This document shows positions 49,701 to 61,700 of a DNA stretch of 64,000 bases, one piece after another. The stretch is from positions 1-64,000 of the forward strand of contig VZSF01001910.1 in the NCBI GenBank assembly GCA_013398295.1. Direction: 5' to 3'. A program made the translations under genes and the position numbers. This DNA is from Chionis minor. Lineage: Eukaryota > Chordata > Aves > Charadriiformes > Chionididae. The notes below the pieces were generated by a model. It saw only the letters and a program-made list of their open reading frames with translations. It was not told where the DNA came from and searched no databases. Within the stretch, counting starts at the first letter, position 1. Every line of letters begins with the position of its first letter.

Positions 49701-52700
49701 TTCAAAAATGCCCTCAGTCCATCTTAGCGGTGCACTTCCGTGTTTTGATGTTTGTGCTGAAAACTGGTGTGTGATGAAAGCGCGGGTTCCACGGATTTCT
49801 GATATTCCTGCTTCCCTTCTGTGGCAATTTATGCAGTGGCTTTGCCAGTGAGCGTGCCAGCGCAGAGCTCTGCTGTTGTAGCTAGGGATTATGTTGGTTC
49901 ATGCGCTTTTTGGCAGCGCAGAGTTTATTTTCTGACAGAAACCACAACTACTGTGTAGCCTTTTACATTATGAGAGTAACTTTTCTTTTCTAGTGGCCAC
50001 CAGGATGCTTTTTGCCAAACTGCTGCTGCAAGAGGAGTTTTTATAGGCGATGTTTTGTAGACAGCTTTTTTGGCACCCAGTCCGAATGAATTCTTTAGAC
50101 TTGATTGAGCAAAATATCAGTCGTGCTTTCTTTTACGGTGCTGAAACGATGTGTTTGGTGTTAGCAGATGAAGTGGCTACTTTGACATCATGGCAGCAAC
50201 CCTTTTCAAAGTCAGCTTCTTGCTATAAGCAGGAACTATTTTTTTGCTTCGCTTCTCAAGCTGTCAGCTGGTATTCCGGGTGGTTGAACGTAACTTATAC
50301 ACGTGTAAAGCAAGAACTAAAGCAAGCAACAAACAGGTTTCCAGGAGGGGCTCAGTAAAAGCTTTGTTATGTAAAACCAAGAAGGGATTTCAATTTCTTT
50401 GCTACATGCGTAGCTGCCAGCTGGCCTATCTCATGGCAGCCCTCAAATCTTTGGAATACATTTATCACCCAAAGAAGGTATTTTAGAGGAGCAGTGTTAC
50501 GGGTCAGTACATTCCTAGCTAGAGCCAAAACTTTTTCTAGAACAAAATGTGCTGTCCAGGCAGAGGAGCAGCATTTGGAGGTGGCTTTGTTGCCCTTCTC
50601 CTCGGTTTGGCTGGAGGGAAACAGTGGCACTGGTTTGTGTGTCCGGCAAGGAGGAATGCTGTGTTTGGAAGAAGGGGATAAACGCTACGCCAGCTGTGCC
50701 TGGCTTGAGCTGTAGAACAGACAGTACCTCAGCCATGTCGAGGAGTCAGTAACGTGGCTGAAATGAAACTCATCGTATCGTCCAATTACAAATTGTATTC
50801 TGGGACTGCAGAATTGCATTCTCCTCAGTTTAAGAAGGACAGGGAACTGCTGGAGAGGGCACAGCGAAGGGCCATGAAGATGATCAGAGGGTTGGAGTAT
50901 CTTTCTGATGAGGAAAGGCTGAGGGAGTTGGGTCTTTTTAGTCTGGAGAAGAGCAGACTGAGGGGGGATCTCATCAATGCTTACAAATCCTTCAAGGGAG
51001 GGTGCTGGGAGGAGGGGGCCAGGCTTTTTCAGTGGTGCCCAGTGACAGGACAAGAGGTGACGGGCACAAACTCAAATATAGGAAGTTCCATGTGAACTTG
51101 AGGAGGAACTTCTTTCCTTGGAGGGTGGCAGAGCCCTGGCAGAGGCTGCCCAGAGAGGTGGTGGAGTCTCCGACTCTGGAGACATTCCCAACCCGCCTGG
51201 ACGCCATCCTGTGCCACCTGCTCTGGGTGACCCTGCTCTGGCAGGGGGGTTGGACCAGATGATCTCTAGAGGTCCCTGCCAACCCTTAACATTCTGTGTG
51301 ATTCTGTGGTCTTCGGTGAGGTGGAGACCATCAACAGAAAAGTTAAGAAATATGACTGTGTAGGTGTGTTTCTGGGGAGAGTTCTAGTTTCCATGTTTTG
51401 GCCTGCAATCTGAGATGCCCCTGATCTTGGTCTGGGGGAGGTGATAACGCCGTGGGCTATTGTTTTTCTAATAAGTGACTGCCTTCTGCATAAAGTTCTG
51501 ACTTAAAAAGTACAAAGAGTTTGGCTCAGCCGGTCTCTAATTCATAGTTTTGTTAATATTATTCTCAACATCTGTTTTATATTTTATAGTTGTATAGGTA
51601 TCTCTGCGTATTTCTGGAACAACACCATATTTCTAGAACACGGGCCTTGGTTCCCTGTGTATTTGAAAGCACAGAAGACACCTTTGGCCGGCTTTTTCAA
51701 CCAGCCTGTTGGTGTACAGCTGAGAGACACAGCATCTTGCCTGCTCCCAAGCCCATTTAGCACAGGGTTATAGAATCATAGAATCACTTGGGTTGGAAGA
51801 GACCTTCAAGATCATCGAGTCAAACCATAAACCTATGCCAAAACCACCCCTAACCCATGTCCCTCAGCACCACGTCCCCCCGTCTTTTACATACATCCAG
51901 GGACGGCGATTCCACCACCTCCCTGGGCAGCCTGTTCCAATGCTTGAGAACCCTTTTGGTAAAGAAGTTTTTCCCAATATCCATCCTAAACCTCCCCTGG
52001 CACAACTGGAGCCCATTTCCTCTTGTCCTGTCACTTGTTCCTTGGGAGAAGAGATTGACCCCACCTGGCTATAACCTCCTTTCAGGGAGTTGTAGAGAGT
52101 GATAAGGTCTCCCCTCAACCTTCTCTTCTCCAGGCTAAACAATCCCAACTCCCTCAGCTGCTCCTCATAAGACTTGTTCTCCAGACCCCTCACCAGCTTC
52201 GTTATGATGTTTAGACTTTTGGACTGAACTGGGTATTTATCATCATTTCATGGTTTTCTTCTGTAGGCCTTGCAGGAGAAGCTGTGGAACGTGGCAGCCC
52301 CTCTGTACCTGAAACAGAACGCGTTGGCATCTGCTGCAGCCAAACAGGTGAGGCAGGAGCAGCTGGGTCTGCGTGGAGGCGAGTCCTCGGATATGGGCCT
52401 TTCCTTGGCCACGCAACAATAATACGCTTCTGACCTTCCACTGCCGTAGTCTGTCATAGAATCATAGAATGGTTTGGGTTGGAAGGGACCTTAAAGATCA
52501 TCTAGTTCCACCCCCTGCCCTGGGCAGGGACACCTCCCACTAGACCGGGTTGCTCCAAGCCCTGTCCAACCTGGCCTTGAACCTCCAGGGATGGGGCAGC
52601 CACAGCTTCTCTGGGCAACCTGTTCCAGAGCCTTAGTTCCCCAAAGTGGAGTAATTTCTCTCATCTTCAAAAGATTAGAGGCATGCAGAGGTTCATGACC

Positions 52701-55700
52701 ACTGTAAAAAGGCAAACATCACACCCATCTTCCAGAAGAACAAGAAGGAAGATGTGGAAAACTATGGGCTGCTTGACCTCACCTCACTTCTGGGGAAGAT
52801 TATGGACCATCTCCTCTTAAAAGCCATTTGTAAACAAGGGAATGACAACAAGGTGATGGGAACAGCCAAAATGCATTTCCCAAGGGCAGATTATGCCTGA
52901 GCAGCACCATTGCTCTGTGGTGAGGGGACTGGGGCGGTGAGCAAGGGGAGGGCTGGGGATGTTGCGTCTCTTGCCTTTAGCACAGGGTTTGATGCCGTCT
53001 ACTGTTGCTTCCTTTTCACCCCACCGGCAGGATTCTGGCGAAGTGGGTGATAGAGCTCCTCCAAATTGAGGAGCCAGTTGATGCACTGGAGGGCATGGCT
53101 GCTGTTCCGGCTGGTCTGGACAGGCTGGGGAATTGGGATGACAGGAACCTCGTGGTGTTCCACATAGGGATCGTGGTGGACAACACGTTGAACGGAACTG
53201 GACTTCTCCAGCCTGGGGAAGAGAAGGCTTCAGGGCAGATTTATTGGTGCCTGCCGCTGCCTTGTCATGGGATATAGGTGAGACGGAGCCAGACTGCTCT
53301 GGACAAGAGGCAGCGGACACAAATGGGAATATGAGAAATTCTGATTAAATATAAAGGGGGGGGAAATTCACCATACGGGTGGTTAAATGCTGTAACAGGT
53401 TGCCCAGAGAGATGGGGAGAATCTCCGTCCTTGGAAGTGTTCACATTTTGATGTGGCCCTGAGTAACTGGATCTAATTAGCCCTGCTCTGAGCAGGAGAC
53501 CAGGCTAGATGGCCTCCAGAGGTTCCACCCAATCTGAGTTATTCTGCTTCTGTGATATATAAATGATATAAAAACTCAAGCTAAGCCCTAAGAAATGGTA
53601 AAGGAGAAAACAAGCTATTAAATAATCCAGAAACAAATCTAGGGTAAAAACAAGTTCATGGATCTGCTGGGAAACTATGCTGACATTTTGAGTCTTCAGT
53701 TAATTAAGATGTCATAAGAGGCAGGTACTGCTGTGCATCAGAACCTTCTATGCTGTTGACAGCTGTCCCCAGGGATGAGTAGAAACAAAAGCCTATCAGC
53801 TTTTTAAGTCTTCTCTAATTGAACTGTCTGTCTTGGGCGCCCTTCTCAGTAGCATGTGATGCCCCCCGAGGAGTTTTATCTGTTGTGATTGTGAATGTAG
53901 ATCACTTCCCATCAATGCAAGGTGAGGGAATATTTCCTGTTAAATAACTTGCGAGTTCTGGGCTTCTGTGGTGTCATAGTGAACTCAACTGTATTGGTTT
54001 GAGCGCTTCTCTTGTCTGCTTAAGCCAATCTATTCGACAGATAACGTACGGTGAGTAAAACTGGGCAATGTCCTGTCTAAGCTTTTTACCACCTATCTAA
54101 AATATCCCAGAATGATACTTATTTTGTGCATCTCCAGCTGCAATATGCAATGTGTTGTTGAATGTAAAGTTGTTTTCAAGAGACCTTTGTCAAATCTAGC
54201 TCCAAAAATGTAAACCTGAGCAGGACTGCTGAGGTTGCTCTGTTGTGCTGCTCACGTTTTGTGTTCTGGAGTAGCCAGTGGGAGACAGCAAGCGCTCTCT
54301 ACCCCTAGGAATTTAAAACGCAGTGGCAAAAGATAGGCTGCTAGTGGAGGGAGGGCTTGATTTGAGGCCAAGTTTCATGAATTGTTTCTTTAATACAGCC
54401 CAGATAACCTTTAGTATGAGGTGCCACTTCACGCGGTGAAGAGTTTCACCAAAAGAACGAGGCTCCTGGATTAATACGTTCCTCAGTATGAGGAAGAATA
54501 CCAGAATCTTTGTGATCGTGCTCGTGCAAGAGTTTAACAGAGTCTGATGTTTGGTTTGTTGTTTTTTTTTTACCCCTGTGGTGTCTGTCTGACAGATCTT
54601 GGAAGAAACTTATAAAATGGAGTTCATGTACAGCGGCGTGGAAAGTAGACAAGTGGTCATTATTCACCACATGCGACTGCAAGCGAAGGCATTGCAGCTC
54701 ATAGTGACTGCGCGAACCACGAGAGGGTAAGGATGAGGTGGTAAAAGGACCTTCTCGGGGTTAACTGTAAGCTTAGTTTCCTCAAACTTTGTTTAAAAAA
54801 AAAAACAGTGAGGAAAAATTAAACACATAAAACATCACGGCGTGCCAATAACCATTTGCTAAAGTACTTCGGTGTGAAGAGCCATCTTTTGCCTTTTGTG
54901 TAGCTGTGGAGAGGCACAATACAAAATTAGATGACAAAATTATTGGGAAAACACATTTAGGGGGTTGAGTTCTCTCAGCTATGAACATATAAAGAGGTTA
55001 AAAATGTCATCAAGTGTGTCTTAGAGTTGATATTTGAGACCTACGTAAATGAGGAAGTCATGTAGCAAAAAAATGCGCTAATTTTGTTTGCTTCATTAAG
55101 TATTAGTTACTGAGTTTTTACCATCAGAAAAGAATTGTCTTTTTGACTGATCTGCAACTAATACTTGTGTGACTCAGCCTTTCTGGCCTCAAAATTGTAA
55201 GATCTTGTAGTTTATTTAAGAGCCTCAACCGGATTCCAAAACACCTAAATGCTTCTAGCCATAGAACCGGTTTTCTTTGTGTAACACTGAAACAAGGGAC
55301 GTTACCTTCCTTACAGAGTGGAACCCCTTTTTGGGATGTGTGAAAAATTCCTGCAGGAAGTGGATTCCTTTCAGAGGTGAGAAACTCCATTGCTGCGTCA
55401 CTTTGTTAGAAAGTCTAGATACCCTTTAAAGGTCACTTCCGATCTGAACTATCCCATGACTCTATGAAAATCTCCCCACTGTTTTCCTCGGGGAATATTC
55501 CATTTGTTCTACATCTCTTCACATCTCCCTTCCCCTGGTGCTGCCCTGCTATCATGAGATAATTTGCTTTGTCTCTTTCCCTCACGCGAAGTCAGGATCA
55601 GCAAGAAGTAAACTCCCTTCTAAATGTCAGATCAATGGAAGAGCTTTCCCGGAAGTATAACAAAAATGGAATTTCTCACTGCAGAGCTGCTTCTTTCGTT

Positions 55701-58700
55701 TTATCCAAATCTGGATGTCTAAAATAGGTCGGGTTAGGGATGCACAGTTTTATTCCATTGACTCAGAAGGGAATTGGATAGGTAGCCCAGAGACATAGGT
55801 ATCTGGAATTGGCTGAGCAGAATTCCATCTCTAGTTCTGATTAAATTCCCATTTATTCGTGGTCCGTGTGCTTGGCAGTTGTGGCTGGTTAAGTGATGAG
55901 ACAAGGGAACCAAATCTACCTGTTCCCTAACGCTTAGCTCGTTTGGTAGCTGGCGAATAGAATCATAGAATAGAATCATAGAATCACTTGGGTTGGAAGA
56001 GACCTTCAAGATCATCGAGTCAAACCATAAACCTATGCCAAAACCACCCCTAACCCATGTCCCTTAGCACCACATCTGCCCGTCTTTTAAATACCTCCAG
56101 GGACGGCGATTCCACCACCTCCCTGGGCAGCCTGTTCCAATGCTTGAGAACCCTTTTGGTAAAGAAGTTTTTCCTAATATCCAAGCTAAACCTCCCCTGG
56201 CACAACTTGAGGCCATTTCCTCTTGTCCTGTCGCTCGTTCCTTGGGAGACGAGATTGACACCACCTGGCTATAACCTCCTTTCAGGTTCAGAATAGAAGA
56301 GGAATAGAACTGTTCATTTGCTTTCTAACTTTTCCTTGCACTGAGTCTCCGGATCAGCAAAACTCATTGCTGTTTCCCAGGAATGCAGCTCCTACAGGCA
56401 GTGATGAATTCCACAGAAGGCAATCTGGACGATGGTAGGTGTTGTCAGGTAGCTGTAAGGTCACCTCTAGATGCTCGGACATGTAAAATCCCCGTGTTTA
56501 GGTTGTGCAGCCAGATTTTAGCTGCATCCCACGACAGAAGAGTTGAAATTTGCTGTCCATGTAGTGTCAGGCGTAGGAACACAAGGATGTGTATTCCTGC
56601 GTAACCCTCGCAGCGTGTACAGAGGAGCGCGGCTTTTCTCCGCCCTTACCAAGCTGGTGCTAGAGGCTTCCGTTTATGGATTATTGGCTCCTGTAGAGCG
56701 CCACCAGAATCCTGAAGAAAATCTCACTTCTAGGGATTTAGGACCTGCAGCTGTTTTGGGCGTATCCAGTGTTCCTATCCGGGCTTTATAGACTCTGCTG
56801 TAGGTGAAGATACGGCACAACACCGGGCTTGAAAACGGGAGAGGAGAGCCCGGTGTTCGAGAGCCTGTTCGCTTGCAGAAATGGTGCATTTTTTTTTCAC
56901 CGAATTGTATTTGCTGGGCTTAAAAAAACCTGCTGAACCCAACAGGAATGTTGCTGATAATAACAGATAAGTCACCAATGACTCAGTCTAACGAAGCGTC
57001 TTCCGCGTGCGGGGATGTAGGGTGGTAGCCCAATTTTACTTCTATATAAAGAATAAGAAATACTAAATGCTCTTCCTGTGAGAGGCTGTTGTCCCACACT
57101 ACAGAAGGGATTCTGTTCTCTGTTCTTCACCGCTAGAACTAGCTTCCCCCCCCCCCCCCCCCCCCCCCGCTTATTTTTNNNCCCCCGCTACTGATTGTAG
57201 TTTATTATTAAAATTCCACTTCTTGGATGTAATAATCAATACTCTCATAAATATTGGTAGAGGAAAACCATTCTGGAAGCTTTGCTGCAGCAGAAGGTCA
57301 GACAGCTCGAGTGTTGGCTGCGTGGGTACGTTAGTTGCTGTAACGAGCCAGTTGTTTAGTCAGCCAGATGAAAGCGCACAGTGTAAAGAATTGGGCATAC
57401 GCATGTCTTCCCTGAGAAGTCCCAGTTTCCAAAGTTTGCAAGGCAACTACAGCGGGAATGGGTCTGTCACCCAGCTGCGGTTCTTTGTTGAGCCATTGAG
57501 ATTGAACTGGAATCGCCCATACTCTCATTTAATTAGCGCTCTTACTATCTAAATAGCATTACAGCTGCACGTGCCATCTGGGCAGACGAACCCCTATGAT
57601 ACCTGCGTCTCATTAGCGTGGTGTTGACGGGCCCCTCAGCACTTCTAGCTCCCGTTTTGTGAATCCTGGTTCCTTCGCCTCCTAGGCTCTGTGTTGATGA
57701 AGGATGTAAGAAGTGAGATCTGCGTATCACTTGGTGTTGTCTGTTTGAGCACAAAGTGCGGTCCCAACGTAACTAGGCAAAATAATCTTTATCTTATGTA
57801 TGAGACGCTCAGCAGAAGAGGAATTTACTTATATAATTCTGTCATTGTAACTAAATAGAAGGATTCACAGAATCACAGAACATTAGGGGTTGGCAGGGAC
57901 CTCTGGAGATCATCTGGTCCAACCCCCTGCCAGAGCAGGGCCACCTACAGCAGGTGGCACAGGATGGTGTCCAGGCGGGTTTGGAATGTCTCCAGAGTCA
58001 CAGACTCCACCACCTCTCTGGGCAGCCTCTGCCAGGGCTCTGCCACCCTCACAGGCAAGAAGTTCCTCCTCATGTTGAGATGGAACTTCCTATATTTGAT
58101 TTTATACCCATTGTCCCTTGTCCTGTCACTGGGCACCACTGGAAAAAGCCTGGCCCCCTCCTCCCTGCACCCTGCCTTGAAGGATTTATAAGCATTGATG
58201 AGATCCCCCCTCAGTCTGCTCTTCTCCAGACTACACAGACCCAACTCCCTCAGCCTTTCCTCATCAGAAAGATGCTCCAGCCCCCTCATCATCTTTGTGG
58301 CCCTTCGCTGTCCCCTCTCCAGCAGTTCCCTGACCTTCCTGAACTGGGGAGCCCAGCACTGGACACAGGACTCAAGTTGTGGCCTCCCCAGGGCAGAGTG
58401 AAGGGGGAGGATGACCCCCCTCCACCTGCTGGCCACGCTCCTCTTGTTTAAGTAGGCTGGCTGAAAATAACAATACTGTTGAAAAAGTTGGAAAAAAAGT
58501 ATTTGATTTTTAATTTATTCCAAACGCAGATGTTTCATCTCTGAGCTCCCACATATGCAAGGCAGTTTTGTAGATAAACTGCTGGACTTAATGCCCAGGC
58601 TTGTGACATCCAAGCCTTCGGAAGTGGTCAAGATTCTTCAGACAACACTGCGACAGAGTACCTTCCTCCACCTTCCTCTTCCAGAGCAGGTCAGTTTAAC

Positions 58701-61700
58701 ACAGAGGATTAAGATGCAGTATCCTCGCAGGCTGTCTCGGCATCAGACTAGTTCCTAATATGCCATCAAGCTTTTAAGATTCAGGTTTTTGGTCAGTGGC
58801 AAGCATTATTTCTTCAAAGGCTTTCTTCTTGCCTAGCATCCTTACCACTACTGCTAAAAATACAGAAGACTTAATAATTCCTGTCAGTATGTAAAAGAAT
58901 TCAAAGGTGATGTACAATTTACCCGTTGAGAACAGTAATGATTGGGGTGGTTTTTTTTTCTTCCCTCCTCCTCTCCCCGCCTTATTTTTGCCAACCTCTT
59001 CGCCCCTAATAGCTCCACAGAGCGACTGCAAATATCATCGAGCCCACCGGGGAATCTGACAATCCCCTGCGGTTCACGTCGGGGTTGGTAGTGGCACTGG
59101 ATGTTGACGCAACGCTGGAACACGTGCAGGATCCCCAAGGAACCGTTAAAGTTCAGGTAGGCAGTTCCTTGACGTGAGCACGAACAAGATTGTGCCGTGC
59201 GGGGAGTTTGTTTAAGGATGTCAGTACTTCTAAATTGTAAATAATTGTACGTTCTATTAGTAACAGCGTTGGATTTCGGTGTTTTAACCCCACATTCTGA
59301 AACTGGCTTGTGTATAGCGCGCTGAGTTGACTTGCCCACAGTTCCTGAGAGTTTGCTTTAGAATCATAGAATCACTTGGGTTGGAAGAGACCTTCAAGAT
59401 CATCGAGTCCAACCCACCCCTAACCCATGTCCCTCAGCACCACGTCTGCCCAGCTTTTAAATACCTCCAGGGACGGCGATTCCACCACCTCCCTGGGCAG
59501 CCTGTTCCAATGCTTGATAACCCTTTTGGTAAAGAAGCTTTGAGCGCTTTGATGCTGTTCTGTGCTTCACACGGTGCTTTCGCATTCACCGGGCATGGTA
59601 TGGACATGAGCACAAATAAATGCGGATGAACTGGTGAACTCAAACCAGAAAACGCCGAAATAAAGCACGCTGTGCACATCTCCGGTTGTCATTCAGTTGT
59701 TTCCTTCCCCTCTCCCCTCCGTAGGTGTTGTATCCAGATGGACAAGCACAAATAATCCATCCTAAACCGGCTGACTTTCGAAATCCCGGTCCTGGAAGGC
59801 ACAGGCTGATAACTCAGGTTTACCTCTCGCACACAGCCTGGACAGGTAACCTTAATGATACCGGTTTGTGCGATTGCGTCGCTGCGCGTTTCTAGGAGTT
59901 TGGCTTGTTTGATCCCAGTCTCCTGCACATAAGACGCATTCCCCCCACCCAAGTCTTGGGGGCTTTGAGGATCCTGGAGTTGTTGATTCCGCCCTTGGCG
60001 TTGCTCACATTCTGGCAGCCTTTGAGCAGTTACATTTCCCTGTTCGACAGGGCGCCGCCGCTCCGTAGGTGACTCGAGGGGCTGCTGGTTTGGGAGGGAA
60101 GGTGCTTGGTACGCCCTGGGGGCTGTGGGTGCAGCCTTCTGGCCCTGGGAGCCTTTACGGGGAGCAGATGTCCCCCGTTTCTGTGGAAAGCAGGATCAGC
60201 TGTGGGAGTTGGGTCTGCATCCTTATTTAAAGGCAAGGAGTCGTGGTAAACTGCCTCGTCATAACTCCTTGGTTTAGATCTGACAGGTATTTGAGCAGGG
60301 CAGAGAACCTTTGGAACTGTGTGTACTCAACAGTATTATTTCACTGATGATTAAACTTTCGCTCTTTTAATGCCCTAAAAAAAACCCCAACCTTTTAGCT
60401 CTGGTGAAATACGTGACTCCAACATTCAGGTTCAGTCTCGGTCGGCACTCGCACTTCCCCGTGAAAGGGTTTCAGTAATTGGCTCGTGGACTTCAAACAA
60501 CAAAAGCAGAGAGGGTGTTTTTTGCAGCTCCTTTTGTCCCGTTTTCTTTTAATCCCTTCACATTTATTCAAACATGGGGGTTTTTCCTGGGTAGTCATTA
60601 GTAGGACTTGGTGATATTTTTTTTTAACCCCACAGAGTTTTGTTTAGTGCGATGTTCTTTCACGTACTTCTTTTTACGCAGCACTTCCATGGTGTGCTCG
60701 CTCATCCTGTGACCTTTCTTTTGTTTTGGACAATTAAAAATTGTATTCTTTCTATGACTGGAAGTGTCTAGATTTAAAGGTTCCTGCTGTACCAGAGGGA
60801 GCTGAATCGAGTCCTTATTTCTGGTTCTGCAGTGTTGACTTGGAAGGACATTTTAAGTATGATCCCAAAGGATTCTGTTCCGGTGTCTCCTCTACCATTA
60901 TTTTAACTATTAACTTTCACATCAGGACTTGGGAGTATAAAACATGGGGACGACACCAAGCTGGGAGGGGTCCAGGGGATGAGGTTGGAATTCCAAATGG
61001 AGAAATCGCCTGAATGTGAGACAATTAAACTTATTGAAGGCCAGGAAAAAAGTGTGTACTGAGGAAGGAGAACACCCAAATCCAACGCACGGGTTAACTG
61101 GCAGGTGTATTGCAGAAGCAACAGGTCGCAGGCTACCAAAAAAAAAGCAGAGTTGAGAATATGGTGAGAAGGTGAGTCTCGGGGAGGTGTTAGCTGGACT
61201 GTGGGATAACTGTGGAAAAAAGGTTGTTTCTTGTGTTATGTCTGTTGTGGATGATGTCTCGGCTGGAGAACAGCTGCACTTCTGGGCATCGCTTCTTAAA
61301 ATTATGTGGGTTTCAGCAGTTTTCTTTTAGGTTTCAGTAACGCAGCCCTGGGTTTGGTTAAGCTGGGGTGCAATTAAGCGTCAGGCACCACCCGCTGCTC
61401 GCTCGCTCTCCCTCCAGTGGGACAGGGAGGAGAATCAGAAGGGGAAAAGTGAGAAAAGTTGTGGTTATTGCACTGTTCAACAATTGCTAAAACATCCTGG
61501 TGTTATCAACACTCTTTTAGTCACAAATCCGAAACGTAGCACCATGCGAGCTACTACAAAGGAAAATTAACTTTATCCCAGCCAGAAGGCAGTGCAAGTC
61601 CATACAGAAAACCTAAAGGAATCACGTTTTTCAGTCTAGAAAGGAGAATTTTGATGGGGCTGTAGACCGGCGTGCTGCTCAGAGTCATACAGCGTAGAGT

